Shown: positions 24,749 to 38,100, counted from the first letter of the stretch. The stretch: 64,000 nt of DNA from Paragonimus westermani (GCA_008508345.1 QNGE01000404.1:210994-274993); one strand, 5' to 3'. The notes: a model not told the origin generated them from the letters alone. Translations and numbers: made by a program.

Positions 24749-24772
24749 TTGTGAGTAGTGCACTACTCACAA
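24749..24772. repeat. perfect 24-base palindrome resembling SINE ends head to head
   Basis: TTGTGAGTAGTG is followed directly by its exact complement CACTACTCACAA. The half-site resembles the terminal GATGAGTAGT of the local SINE family and the end of its 60.4 kb copy (GACTACTCACAACTG). It could be the relic of two element ends joined in inverted orientation, or a chance hairpin. Confidence 0.8.
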
Positions 24773-26530
24773 TCTGGGAACATAATTAGGAACTAAATGA
24801 CAAACGTCAACACCAGGAAGACAGCGGAACAGAAGCGACTATTAGAATAGTGTGTACACGCTATGTGGGACGTGCCACCACAGCGAACGATAATGTATTG
24901 CTTTCCAATGGTTACGAATAGACATCAGCCGTGCAATTGAGCGTAAGCCTTCGTGGTCCTGTTTTACCACAAGCTGTACAGGATTTGTTACAACAAACAA
25001 CTTCGTAGGCCAGCGCCTTTTGCGGTTTTAACGATAGTGAGTATACTAGGGTATGCATTATCAAGAACGGTTGCATTTCTGTTGTCTGAACTAATTTTCA
25101 TACTAGCATTGAGCAAGTTGGGAATTACAAGACGAATTGATCACTGCTGTGGTAAAAAATGTGCTAGAACCGATACTAAGCTGTCAGATATGTCAAAACT
25201 GACAAAAGTATTAGTACTTTTCAGACATTTCTCGTTACATAAAAATATGTGGAGCGGTAGTCGTTACAGAGGTGTTCCACTATCAACATATACCTTGTGT
25301 TCTAGACGGATACACGAACCTTGAACCATTGGTACTACTTTCTAGGTAGACAAGTTGATGCAATTCCAAATGTAAAACGACCTTATAAAAACACTTCCAT
25401 TTTAAATTACTTGCAAAGAAAGTTGGCGAAGCGCCGATTATCATCTGTCAAAACTTACCATTGTTGCCTGGCAGTCATCAAGCAGTGAGCGCCATCAAGG
25501 TTATTCGAATTCAGAATAAGTAAGATTAGAGAATCGGTTGCTCACGACAACCACTAACTGTCTTCCATTAGTTAATTTGTTAAAATATTAAACAAAAATG
25601 GCAGGAGAAAACAGGGTGAAAGTGGTTTGCTGTTATTATCCATAATTCAGACAATTCGCAGGACAACAGAATTTAGTCAGTAGAGGGCTGCCAGTGTTTT
25701 TGCATGCGAGTTCCGTGAAATTCATTCTTAAATTGCATATTAATCTAATATCTTCAAACAGACTGTAAGCAACACAATGTTTTTGAAAGTTTCAATACAT
25801 TCTGTTACTAATTAGATATTGGGTCGTAAAATTTTAATCCAAACCTAACTTGTGTATCGAGGCCGAAACTTTCTGTCTTGTACATGCATTTAGTCCTACC
25901 TCCCTTGATAGACAAACTTGCTGGAAATTTGACCACAATTTTTTATGAGTTCACTCAACAAATTAATGCATGTTTATAATACGTCACGCTAAGTGCCGAA
26001 TAAATACTAATGATTCTGTGATGAGCTTCCATACACCACCGATATTTTCGCACGAATTAAGTGTGCTTGAGAACTTTCAGGCAATCACACTTTTGATTTC
26101 AACCAAAATTCTGTCCACTTATTGTTCGATCCGGAGTGGCTGATGAACTTTTCTGAGCGGTGTTTTGAAATTTCTTCCCTCGCACCTTTACGTGTAGAGT
26201 ATTATGATGCCAAATCGGTGACTGCACACTGTTGTTTTGCCTATTCTTCAAATTTGTTTTTGAAATTCATTCACATCGTGTCATTTCCGTCAACGTTCTA
26301 GATGAATTGGGATTACTCATATAAATATGGAAGGGCAAACTAGGTGGCTGTGTGTCTAGCTGACAACTAAACTGGACGGCCGTTCCCGGTTCACATATCG
26401 AAATTAAATACACAACATCCTACGAAACGGGTTGTACGTCTACAAAAAGCCAGCATCCATCAGTGATCCCCACTTTCATCAGCGCTCATTCTGTATGGCA
26501 GACGCTGGTCTGCCAACCAGCTTCTCACAG

Positions 26531-26606
26531 ACATACAGAATCTGCACCAAAGGACATTGGTGTAAACGCTGTCCATTGAGGAGTACGTTATGGTCCAAAC
26601 CACTAG
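26531..26606 (+). CDS. candidate small cysteine-containing exon
   Basis: A 76-base segment, phase 0 to 1, follows an acceptor ending in CTTCTCACAG and ends at CTAG|GTAGGT. The translation TYRICTKGHWCKRCPLRS has a C-x(5)-C-x(2)-C spacing like a small disulfide-rich extracellular module, and the surroundings are somewhat GC-richer. It is too short to name. Same strand as the later cysteine-rich candidates. Confidence 0.24.
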
Positions 26607-28222
26607 GTAGGTTGGCAGAACCGGTCAGAGCGCTGAGTCACATATCCACGTTTGTCACTGTATAACGTTATTGGAATCCTTTTCGCCCTATTCTGGCAGC
26701 CAGCACGTTTTCCTCTGTCAACCTATATATCTGTTCGTGTGGGTGTATGCGCATTTGTCTGAACCACAACACTAGCAAACGCCCCCATCGATTCCCTCGG
26801 TTCCCTTATTCGTTTACCAGCGGTACATACCAAGAATGTTATTTATTACTCTGGGTATGCGTATATGATGGTTGAAGAACTCGGTGACAGCGTGAAGGGC
26901 GTCAAACTTTGGTCCGTCAAAGTTAATCGATATGATTATTGGGAGACCGTAACTCATACCTAACTGCGTTTGTTCGACAGTCAGATATTCCGCTGAGGAT
27001 TTCATCACAAAGCAAATGTTCGTAGTGTTCACAACTTGGAAGCTGAGAGAAGAACCAAAACTAGAATAGCTTTATGATGGATAAACACATACTGTCTACA
27101 TTTCACAACAATATGGAATAACCAACGAGTAACCGTTACGTCTTGTTAATCATAACTGTGTCCGATTGTAGTGTCAGTACAACTCGTGATTTGTAAAACA
27201 CACGATACTCGACCAAGAGCAGTCAGGTTTCTTAAACGAACATGTAATTAGTTGTAACACAAATCAGAGCTTCTACCTTGTAAAATATCCGCAGTGGCAC
27301 TAATCTATTATTTAGGAGATTGAGCTCCTCAAACGTTTGTTTAATCAGTCGTCCAGTGTAAAAGTCGGTTAGTGGTTTGTGTTTGAGTGTCCTTGATCTG
27401 AGTGTCCTTGAGTGTCCTAGCGTGATAAAAAAATCGTTCTACAAGCCCTCCAAATTGGCTTCACTATCTTCGTTTCATCAGCCAAAGTTATGAGAAAAGT
27501 AAACTGGCGACAAGTTAATTGGTTTTTTCATCTAACCTTTAAGTTAGTTATCCATCAGTGCTCAACTTCAACTGCCATGGTCGTTTAGTAAATTCCCATG
27601 TTAAGTTCATAACGTGCTGTCTCGAACAGGCTTATGGTCATTAGTCATACTAAATTCGAATGTTTGATTTGGTAATTTATTAACGGACCTGTTCACTGAA
27701 CAATGTTTTGAGGCCTATTTATCTCAGAAAGTCAGCAAGCAATCAGGATCCATATCAATGTCAGTCCATCTTTTATTAAGCGTTTTTACCTCCAGGAATT
27801 TCACCTCATTAAATCTTACAGCTTGCAAGCCATCACTGTTGAAGTAGGGACATTGATCACTCTCGAAATGGACTGCTTACTGGCGCACTGGTTACTGGAT
27901 TCATCGGTTTTACAGACAAATCACATAAATTTCATTTTAAGTGAGCAAATCAGTTCCACACGACCCTCTAGTGAATTTTAAAAAAACTGCAGTATTGGTG
28001 ATAGCAACTCATGGATACCAATTAACCGCCTGTAGCTATTACGTCCCATTCACATTAAGAATCTCCGTCGTCCTCTGGGCCCTTGTTATAAAAAACAGTT
28101 TTAGAAAGAATTGAGTGGCTGTGCGTTTTTTCACACTGTCTTTCTAGCGGAATTTCTTTGCCAAATCCATGCACAGTTTAACTTAAGGTATGTAAAAGCC
28201 ATGCGTCAATAATTTCAAGTCT

Positions 28223-28556
28223 TTGAGATACTTGTGCAGAATACATATGGAGAACCTGCTGCCCGATCATATAAGAGTACCGACAACCCTGGAAATTAAG
28301 GAACAACTCGGATCATTTAAATTTACGAATTTACCTTTTGGTCAGGAATGGACCTTCATGTCGTTTCAGTATGCTAGTCAGCTGCATGTCGGAAATCGCC
28401 CACTTCATTTCGCATGCTGGAAAATTTTTAAACGCACGTTGGACTGCAAAGCAGATTGTCAGCTTCAAAGAAGGAAAATATGACATACCGATGATCTGTT
28501 TGGTCGTGTAACATCATTGCGTGATGTTCACTTAAACTCGAAAGAGTTTCTTAAAT
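28223..28556 (+). pseudogene. possible Ty3/gypsy reverse transcriptase fossil
   Basis: An 86-codon frame holds FKFTNLPFGQEWTFMSFQ. This resembles the reverse transcriptase block of Ty3/gypsy polymerases in which a (R/N)(L/M)PFG motif precedes a Phe-Gln pair. About 50 residues further, in a shifted frame after a stop, HTDDLFGRVTSL occupies the place of the catalytic Y-x-D-D block. Frame breaks and the altered motif mean no active enzyme. The spacing is longer than usual, so the match could be accidental; no LTRs were found. Confidence 0.33.
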
Positions 28557-29937
28557 GAATGCTTACACACACTGATGGACGAATTATACTAATCGGTTTT
28601 TGATTTGACGTTGTAACTGTTAACTTCAAACTGACACGTTCAAGCACTTTAGATTTCAGTTGGATATCTGATCTTGTTTTTAACTAATGGGGCAACATAG
28701 TTACTGCCCGAAAAGCTCACTCCAATTTAATGAGTTGTTGAACGGAAACAGGTGCCTCCATGTGCCGTTTCGGTAGTGCACAGCATAGTGGAAGAAACAT
28801 GTTTTGTTCCTACTGGTAAGTCGGTTTTGATAATCATGTTCATTTAAAATCACATTAAAATTATGTTATAAACGAAATTTCTTTGGGGATGTGATACTGT
28901 ATTCTGTAATTTTCAAGAGGCAGCAACGGTGTGAGAAACATTTGCGCGACGATGTGTTATTGGGACCTTCAGAAAGACTACCAGGAGAAAAATAGGGCGC
29001 ACACCGTAATCCTTCCTTCACACGTACTTCCTCGATTGTTAAACGTAGAAAACGTTACACAAACTTACTAAGTACTTTTGATCTAACCGACTTGGAATAA
29101 GGCAGAAAACAGTTTTGATAGGCTGTGCTTTGGCTGGGTCTACATGTTTACCTCGAATGAACTTAAGAATCAATCAAAAGCGCGATATCATGCAGAAAAG
29201 ACATTTTTAATAGTTTAGTTTGCACTATATCGATGTCCACATATGTAGACTACAGGAAAATGGAAGGTTCCCGCATGGATTTATAATGTGGAATATTTTG
29301 GCGTATGCATCCTAGACGGCGAGGTCGATGCTGCATATCAAAGTTTGATAAGTATTGATGAGAAGAAACTTGATGGACACTGCCATTCTGAATAAATGGA
29401 ATATCAGTAAACAGTTGGTCTGTAAGTATGCGAACAAAAGTCTTATAGTATTGTTGATGCATGAACCCTTTATTCAGAGTCCTGCTGTGTCAATTTATTG
29501 CCAACAAACAAAACTTGTTTGACTGAAGCGATAAACGTGTCGACAGTGCAGCGGTCAAGACAGGATAGATTTTGACGTCGAATGCTCAGCTGCAAGATAT
29601 GTCGTTCAAAACCTAATTCCGAAATGAAGCTTTCGTTTGTTAATGATTTTTGTTTAGTTATTAAAAATGTTTTCAATCTATTCAGTAATTATAAAAGTGT
29701 TAACCGGTGGGATTAGGTCATTTAGGGTTGAATGTTAACAGAGTACAAAAAAGGATTTCCCAAGAGGTGGTAAGGCAACTTCATATCCAGGTAGCTGTTT
29801 GATATCAAATACCTTATAACTAGCCATAGCTATGGGTTTCACTACGACAATAGTCTCTGAGTTTGTACACTTAAAGAAGGGTTGAAATGAACAGCTTAGA
29901 CCATCGAGATTTGTATACTGTAGAGTTGTTCAAGTAT

Positions 29938-30120
29938 TAATATGCGTCTGAGGCGTTATCGGAGCACCAACGAACAAACGGATCCTTTTAGGCGAAACTC
30001 GAGTCTAGTGCTTCTTTTCAAAAGAGGCTGGCTGGAAAGTCTATCTGAATGCGAACGCTGCAATCAAATGTGAGTGATGGTCAACTTGAAAATAAACCAA
30101 ATCCCCGACTACTCATCAGT
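29938..30120 (+). mobile_element. tRNA-related SINE, body and 3' terminal repeat
   Basis: Plus orientation, with the head missing. The body motif GCGAAACTCGAGTCTAGTGC (29993 on) and GAGGCTGGCTGGAAAGTC (30026) are well kept. The copy then runs to a clean 3' end, CCCCGACTACTCATC. The last 48 bases are the inverted complement, with three differences by eye, of the 5' end of the 7.6 kb copy. It lies immediately upstream of the R2-like LINE fossil. Confidence 0.85.
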
Positions 30121-30374
30121 AACCTTTTAGGCGACTCCGATTGTAAGGACGTGTAATGCAGGCTGTCTGTGTTTTTTTTAATCCCTTCAGTAACACACAG
30201 CGCTATTACTCGGTTGTAATCCCGGCGTAAATAGCAGATGTAGACATATTTTCGAAAAATTTAGACTCACATCAAGAACGCGCAACCAGCATGCTCTGAG
30301 TTACTGTTCGTACTAGTCATGGACGTCGATTACATCGTTAGAAAAGCACATTGCTGTAGGATAATTACACCCGC

Positions 30375-32000
30375 GACAGAATGAATGAAATTACGGAGTT
30401 TCTTAATTCCTGGCTGACCAAGCTGCAGTGTGTTCTAATCCTCTATCTACCGTTATTCGAAACGCAGCAATAGCAGTTTATCGCCGAATTTTGTCTGAAT
30501 AATCCAACGCAATCACGCATCACGCTCGTTCCAAAAGTGAACAGCCCTTTTTGTCCCAATGGATTGATGTTTGTTGAGGTACCATCAAATTTTATTTCAC
30601 CAGATATTGGCTGATCGCTGGAGTAGACGTTTGCAATTGCCCGCTTTTCAATTCACACTCCTACACTGTGGTGGTTACCTTAAAGTGACCTCACTACTCC
30701 ATGCAATGCTGCGAAACTCATGCAGGACTTCTTCCATCCTGCGCGCTACCATTATCGATGTGTCCAAAGCGTTCGATTTTATCTTGAAGTACATGATTAT
30801 CAGATCGATCCAGACTTTCAGTGCTCCTCCTCCTTTAAAATACCACCTTGTTGTTTCTTATCGGAACGTTTTCGCCACGCTCGAAGGACTCGCCCTCCGT
30901 CTTCAGAGTGGTGTTCGCTGATATTTATTATGGCAACGGATAAGGTGCTGACTCTTCTTCAACCGGAGCTTGACTACCAGTTCCACTATAAACTGGTCGG
31001 CGATTTCGCCTACATCAACGACCTGATCCTCCTGGTCGATAATACGACGCGTCTCTCTAAAAAGCTTGCAGCTGCCGCTAGTTCCCTGGAGCTATCCGGG
31101 CTGAACTTAAACACATGAAAGACTAAACTCATGGATACCTGTGGCGACCACAAGCAAAACACAACAGCTATAACTGCTGAGTCCATCAGTTTGGGCCCCG
31201 GACATCATTAACTCCTACACGATGGCCCGTCTCGCTATGTCGTTCACTTGGAAAGGTAAAGCATTCAACAATCATTGACTGTATTCACGCAAAACGCTGG
31301 ATGAAACAACCAAAACACTCCTGAAGCCGCATAAGCGCCTACATCTTTCAAGATAGGTTGTGATATCTAAGATGAATCGCTCGCTAGTTTTGAGCAGACT
31401 CCAGCGAAGCACGCTTAAAAATATGGGTTTTACATATCGCCAGTTTGCTTAGCAGCGGCTCCGACTTCCCAAAAGCATACCAACCAGCTACATTAACAGT
31501 CTAATTTGCTTGGGCTACCCAAGGGTTCCGAATTTGTCCACCACCATCCTCATTTTGTGCAAGTCAGCAGCGGAGAGATTTCTCCCTAGTCAATGCTCAG
31601 TTCTGGGAAGAGTACCACTTCACGACAAACATGAACGTCTCCGTAGGCGTTCAGGGTGTCGTAGTGAAGAACAAGGAGGGCTAGGGCCGGGAATCCCCGA
31701 GCTGACCGAAGTGACCACTTGGTTTTCTGCCGTGGCTACTGAGGTCAACCAGAAAGCTTTACTTATACTTTCCAATCCTGCTGGATCACCCACGGTGTGC
31801 ACAAATGCGTGGTCAGCAACCTGGCCGAAAAGTTGCGCAATCTGGGCTGTGCGGTCTTGGGAAGCTAAGAGTACCAACGACGACCTAGTTCATTAAACCC
31901 GATGTTATCGCGGTTCATGAAGGTGCTGCTCACAGTGCTTCTATTCAGTCAACTCTTATGGGTTGTGAGGTTGACTATTTCTCAATCATCTGTGATAATC
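30375..32000 (+). mobile_element. R2-like non-LTR retrotransposon fossil (RT plus C-terminal nuclease region)
   Basis: Fragments in several frames line up in the order of an R2-type protein. NEITEFLNSWL (about 30388) and RITLVPKVNSP (about 30515) are typical of the region before the RT core. LQLPAFQFTLLH and IIDVSKAFDF follow (30630-30785), then LRLQSGVR, which breaks off where RQGDP is expected (about 30920). FAYINDLILL (about 31005) occupies the catalytic FAYADD block, so both the alanine and the first aspartate are changed. LSGLNLNT follows, and further on LHDKHERLRRRSGC and KPDVIAV (about 31900) fit the thumb and restriction-like endonuclease region. Stops and frameshifts make it dead. 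The frames at 30571-30921, 30720-31118 and 31510-31896 are parts of it. Assignment to the R2 group is from motif style; another early-branching LINE clade is possible. Confidence 0.78.
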
Positions 32001-33580
32001 GCTTTTCATTTTAACTTGTAACCTAGTTGCAGCGCGAATCTTCGACTGTATCTGTCCTCCGATCCTATGCCTACTGATTGTTCTAGATTCCATGAAAACC
32101 ATCTACCATATTCATATGGGGGGCTTGGCGTTAATTGTTGATACCTTTTGACAACTGTCTTACTATGAAGGACATTCCTCCACCCCCATTGCGTAAACAT
32201 TGACCCTGATGGCATCCTTGTTACCAGAAAACCGTTTGAGATTGAGAGACACCGCTTGTAATTTTTGTTCTTTCTGTTTGTTAACACATCACACAATTCC
32301 CATTCATCTGATGACTGGAATTATTAACGTGGCCTGCTCTGACGAAAGTACTTGTCAAGTGTTCAGTGTTGTGAACCATGTAGCGCCCTACATTTGACAA
32401 ACAGTCTGCCTTGCATGTCCTTCTGTCACATTTTTGGTGCTTAAAGTTGGTCTCATCGCTTGCTGTTTATGTGAATGAAGCTAGAAATCTAATGCTTTCA
32501 TTTACAGGGGGTTAACCAAATGTATTATTTGGATGCAAATGTTGTGAACAAATGTGGTTGTTGTTCAGCTGAAAATAATATGAATGTCAAAATGTAACAC
32601 AATTTCAGCATGTTAATGTAGTTGTTTGCCACTTTAGTATACTGTAGCATCATCTAAATTAGTAATATATATCTCGTTAGCTAGACAATATGTCGGTGCG
32701 TAAACTTACTAGGCTATGAATCGCCAAGACTGTTCTCCTCTGGTTACACCTTATGCAGCATTTTCCTAATGCATTGCGTAATCGGTTACACTCTCACGGA
32801 CCTAGTGTGTAACGATGAGTTTGTTCAAGTTATGATGCCCTTTAGCAGCGCACATTTGGAGGAGAATTTATTAGGGTTGCCAAATTTTTCAAATCGTGCC
32901 ACTCTCACTAAGATGTTTTACATTCTTTGAATGAGATAAATTTTCATCTTGCTCCCTAAAGTCATGTGGGGACTATGTGAAAAGTCGAAGGACTCTTAGT
33001 ATTGGTGGCGAACATTGAGTAATACCTTCTCACTTGTTAGCCTCTCACGGAGCATGACTCGAATGGGCACCATGGATATCGATTTTAACATAGACTTTTA
33101 ACTGACAGGGATGAATATGAGGAATCATTACTGTTCGAAAACGTGACCACAGTTATCTGTTTACGCGTATTTCCATCTCATGCAAAAAAAACAGGTCAAA
33201 CGGTTCACTCCGATAGTTGCGAATGGACTTAGTGTAAACACTTGCCACGCCTTCCGGTTCATAGCGTTTTTACATTCTCACAGCTGTCTTCGGGTCAAAC
33301 TGCGATATGTTGCCAACATCCAAATAACTGAAACGTTAAGTAAACTTCTCTGGTAAAAACCCAGATGAATCACAATGCTGTCCACACGGCGCGGACTACA
33401 GTCAACAGTTGACGTTGGTGTGGATTTCAGAAGAAAAACTCGGAAAATATGCGTTCTGTAAGTTATTCTTTGTCATTTTACGATGAAGGCGAGACCAACT
33501 GCAATATACAAGTATTATAGATCGGTGAAGATTTCCCACTGAAATTAGCTACATGACTGAACAAACTGAACCCATTACTT
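32001..33580. other. stretch without supported gene
   Basis: Sequence downstream of the LINE fossil. Its first part may be the LINE 3' UTR, but no tail or tandem 3' repeat could be made out. Only short frames remain. Confidence 0.3.
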
Positions 33581-33586
33581 CTGCAG

Positions 33587-33651
33587 ATTGCACACAGTTG
33601 GGTGTGTGATCATCATGAGCAACACTGCAGATGCTTTGAAGACTATCACAG
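33587..33651 (+). CDS. candidate EGF-like exon fragment
   Basis: A 65-base segment, phase 0 to 2, lies between an acceptor (CCATTACTTCTGCAG) and a CACAG|GTATGA donor. The translation IAHSWVCDHHEQHCRCFEDY shows C-x(6)-C-x-C followed by aromatic residues. This is the C-x-C...(F/Y) arrangement of the second half of an EGF-like module, though the glycine usual before the last cysteine is missing. It is the first exon of the chain that continues at 38942 with a matching phase. It suggests an extracellular or membrane-anchored protein. Confidence 0.36.
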
Positions 33652-34957
33652 GTATGAGCCAATATCACATCAAGAGGCTGTTGTTGGTAAATCCGGTCGA
33701 ACGATCGGACAGAATAAAGAACTTTTAGTCAAAGAAGTATTTGTATGAGCGCGTGTCGGTCCAGCACGCAGTCAAAGTATACATTTGGATGGCCATTTTA
33801 CTTAATTACGCCCCTGGTGCCTACAGGTTAGACATCACTGAAAACAAAGACAGGATAGGGTCACAGTTGAAGACGTCTCACTACCACACGTATAGTAGCT
33901 TTAGGTGCGATGATTCGTGTGAAGCATCTTCATTCAAACAGAATGAACGAGAATTCCATACGTGTTGCAAAACTAGACATAAAGTTTGAGCACTGTTCAG
34001 AGAATCAACGTGTTAAATTAGTTCAACTATGTGGCGAAGGAAGGGTACGCCGATAAATGAGCTAATACAATGTGAGTCGGGTCTGTGAGCGTGTTTGTCA
34101 AGAAGTTGTGCGACAGATCCCGAATGTTGCCCGTAAATGTTGCATTTCCTTAAGTTGGTTAAAATTCCCTGGCTATAAAAGCAATACCACAAATGAAACA
34201 ACGTTTTATCATGAATCTATTTAAGTGACGTCTAGACAATATCAACTTGACAGATTTCGACATACTTTCCTCAACGGTAATAATTGCGTCATATGGGTTG
34301 AGGGCGATGTGTTTGTTATCAGTTACACAGTCACTATTCCAAATCGTGAGCTTGATTGGTTGTGAGTCAGGGGAAGTCAGGGTTGTACAATATGATGCTG
34401 ATGGTTTTGGCAACGATCAACATTTCTGATCGATTCTTTGACATTCGGTGAACAATCTGGAAAACATCTATCTTACTGACAGAATGATTGCAGTCGGTCA
34501 AGTGATCAACAATCGCGCTTGAAACCGTTCTAATCACATCCCTGTTCAGTCAAGCAGGATGACGTACACGCACTCCATCCGACAATCCCCCTGTAGTAGG
34601 ACCAACATGTGATGCTGGACATCAGCAAACAAATGAGTACACACACTAACTGTTTGTAGAACATGGAATTATGTCTTTGATACGTGACATGATGACGAGT
34701 GTTGAACTGAAACTGATGTCCAATTGAGCTGCAAGAAAGTTTGTTTCAACTGACTTCCCTAGTTTTTTGGAGATTATTTCAGCCATCAGGTCTTCTTTGA
34801 TTAGTGCACAAATACGTTGATAGTGATTGACTGGCTAGAAGCTGTAACGAACATTATTGGTTGGGTGACCTTTCCCATATCGGTCATTAAGCTGGTGTTT
34901 GACCTCATCAATGCACGATTGGTTCTTCATTCAAACATTTGATTTAGTTGTACAATC

Positions 34958-35167
34958 ATGAAAAACACGTTAAATTCAGGAGAAGCAAGCAAACCGGCAT
35001 ACAGATGGATCTTCTCCACTGTTTCACCCTTCAGTGTAACCAAGTTGCAAGCTTATATGAACTTCGGCGTCAGTTACACAAGTAGATCCAATCGACAGTT
35101 AGCACATGCAGAAACTAGATATCTTCCCACGAGGTTATCACAAACGATCATTCAGCATAACAGTTGA
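34958..35167 (+). CDS. possible exon with strong acceptor, not placed
   Basis: A good acceptor (GTTTCACCCTTCAG, ending 35029) is followed by 45 open codons to a TGA at 35165 (VTKLQAYMNFGVSYTSRSNR...). Internal donors are mediocre (GTAGAT after 35082, GTTATC after 35134). The second would keep phase 2 to 2 and could slot between the exons at 33587 and 38942, but I left it out of the model because the donor is poor. Confidence 0.18.
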   Translation: MKNTLNSGEASKPAYRWIFSTVSPFSVTKLQAYMNFGVSYTSRSNRQLAHAETRYLPTRLSQTIIQHNS

Positions 35168-35199
35168 AAGTTCCAGTGATAAGAAATTAGTGATTGAAC

Positions 35200-38100
35200 G
35201 TCCGTAATTATTTGTTGCATTCCTTAACAAGAGACTGGACTATCTGAACACCCCTCGTGAGAGATTTGAAACTGAACTTGACAAGCATAAATCACGTGTG
35301 TGAACGTACTACTGTCATTTTTCCTCCCGAAAGCATCTCCCTAAAAATCAAGATTGCAGTGGTCATTCCTCAGAAGTAACCACTAAATGCTCTTGGAACG
35401 TAGTGGCCTGGAGTTCATTTGCCTTGGTTTGATGCAAACTAAGCCATGCAGAATGTTCCGGAAAGTGTGTCTATCTCAATGTGGTACGTTTGTATTGTTC
35501 AGCGCATGCGCAGGTTTGTGTTAATGCGAACAAAATATCGTTCAACATGTCTAATGATTTCCGTGTTTTCAGCTTGGACAGAAACTCTGCCTGCAGGATC
35601 ATCGATCAGAGTGAACAGGACAATTGCTGTGTTTCTTCCAGAGATGAATGGACAATCCCAGCACCGGAAAAAAACGAAATTGACTGAGTTTTCCGATGTG
35701 ATAACTAAGTCATGCCTAATGTGAGTTAGTCAGCGCAGCATACTAATCTAATCGGACACTGTGTATAACAAGGGCGAAAAGCGAGCATAGAGATTCCGTT
35801 TAGGCTGACTGTAGTTCCTACGATGACCGCAAAACTATGTGCAGTTAGAAGTGATTTCCAATTCCTATTAAACAAACTCGCCCACCAAACTATGTGGTTA
35901 ATCCATTTGTCAGAATTCTTCACTGTCTTAGTATCATGAACCTTTGTTAATTCATTTCAGTTGTTCGATATTTCTGTTGAGCAGAATTCTGTTGTTGGAC
36001 AATAGTGCGATAAACTTCACATTCAACCAAATCGTTCCAAGTCAACTCACAGTCCAGCCTTCGACTCATATGTCTTTTTATACCTCGTAACGTAAACCGA
36101 CTGATAGGTATTGTTTACTGAGTTGAAGACTACATTTGACCCATCAAAGAAACAGCTATGCCCTCATAATATGTATCTTATGAGACAAGATGTTAACTTG
36201 TTGGATAATTACATTCCAATGTCACTTTGGGAAAAAATTGAAATTCAACAGCTTTTGAATATACGTTTTGGCATGCAGTGTGGCAGACTGCGATAGGCAG
36301 AAGGTCAGTCCAATTGGGCCAGTGGCATGTAACCGTATTAACTTGACATGGACATCTAATGCTTACTCATGGGTTTTATTCTTGTGTTGCGCTGTTCGTG
36401 AATTCCATAGATCGGTTTATCTGTGTAAGCCTGTCATAACCAAGACACACGAATATGTGCGTTTACAGTGTATATAATGTGACCCACGTTTCCTTAACAT
36501 TGCCCACATCGTTTGATCTCACTGTTCGACTTCTTGAGGTTGCTGAATATTTTCTCTACACTTATTCCCCGACTCAACTCTGGAGAGACTTATCAGCCTT
36601 TTTTTCCCAAATGTAAGGTGGTCATAAAACCCGGCTGTATGGAATACTACTACCATGATATAGTAACAACCTTTTTTCCCATTCTTTCCCCAAAATCTTA
36701 CACGTTTACATACTGTAATCTAACCTCTCCAGTTCACAGGCTACCACAGTCCCACGTTGATTCTTCTCAGAAGAAAATAACAATTTCGTGAGTCGCTTCA
36801 CGGACGTTCAGTAACCAAAGACGGGTTTTCTAACAGTTACAGGTTGATTTTCAAGTTCCCTGCCCTGGTGATTGACTAATAGGGGAATCCAAGCGAAAAG
36901 ATTAGAACAAGCCTCTTTCAAGAAAATGTTCTCACCGCTTCACCGACAAACACAAATAGAAGCGTGACAAACTCACGTTCAATGGAGCGGGCTCAATTAT
37001 GGCGGAAAGCGCGGTTGCTGGAGTTGATTCTCCGCCTGCCCCAAAACGAGTGATTCGATAACAGTTCAGACGCTTAGTTGAATTGCTTGGTTGATCAACA
37101 GAAACAAGTGCTCTGAAGCATCACAGCTGGCCAAACAAACATTCTTCTCACGTATATTTAAGCAAAAACCAAGACCGGTGGAAATTACTGACTACAAATC
37201 TGGCAGATATGACGACGTTTTATCTATCGGAAGTGACATTCTCGCGAAGCACGGAGAAAATGGGACGCTGCTTCCTTGTAAATAAATTTAGCAATCTCAT
37301 TTTTCTGGCTTTTTTTTACTCGTTTCATACGTCCAACTTACCAAGGCAACATACTGTGATTAGTGAAGCAGTCCGTCACTTATGGTTCCAACCACCGCAG
37401 AGAGGACGCCAAGCTTATAAGATTAATTCAGTTCATACGCTGTTTATTTGCAAACACGCAACAAATGACAATGACCGAGTAACTGATAACCACACGATAA
37501 TTACCAGTTTTCTTCTCAATTAAACTTCAGTTTGGCTAGGATCAGACAATCGTAGTAATATACGTCCTTCAAACTTTCAAGAATATAGAAACTAAGTGAT
37601 TCGCTGCTGCAGTGTAGCATGCCCAGCTTCCGAATGGATGTCACTACAGGGAGTACCTTTCTGACGATTTGTCTGAATTCACATTCTCATTTGTTATAAT
37701 CCCTGTCTGAGGTTAGTTGATGCTATCCACCAGGTAATACAGCTTCAGCTGCTCATCTACAATCAGTAAGTGTCCTACAGTAACGTCATTGTGGGAAGTT
37801 TGTGAAATAAACCGCCATCACTGGTTGTTAGGACGAATGGCGGAGTTAGTAGGCTTGGTTTATGGTTCAAATTTTTGGTTGCTTGCCAAACTTGACAGTT
37901 GGACTGGAAACGTTTCGTCTCTGCAAGAGTTCGGTGATTTTATGTTTGCATCCCAAGTGCCAAGCTATGAGAACAATTAAATATCTAAATAGAATCGTTG
38001 GTTTAATGAAACACTTTACTCGGTTGTCAACACCACTTATTTTTAACAAGGCACAGTAAATCATCAAACAGCTTGATGCCTCTAAACCTGGAATCAACAA

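Noticed and set aside
37091..37285. Exon of the main plus-strand chain
   Set aside because: Coding-like, but its phases (2 to 1) cannot be fitted between the exons at 33587 and 38942 without an unseen partner.
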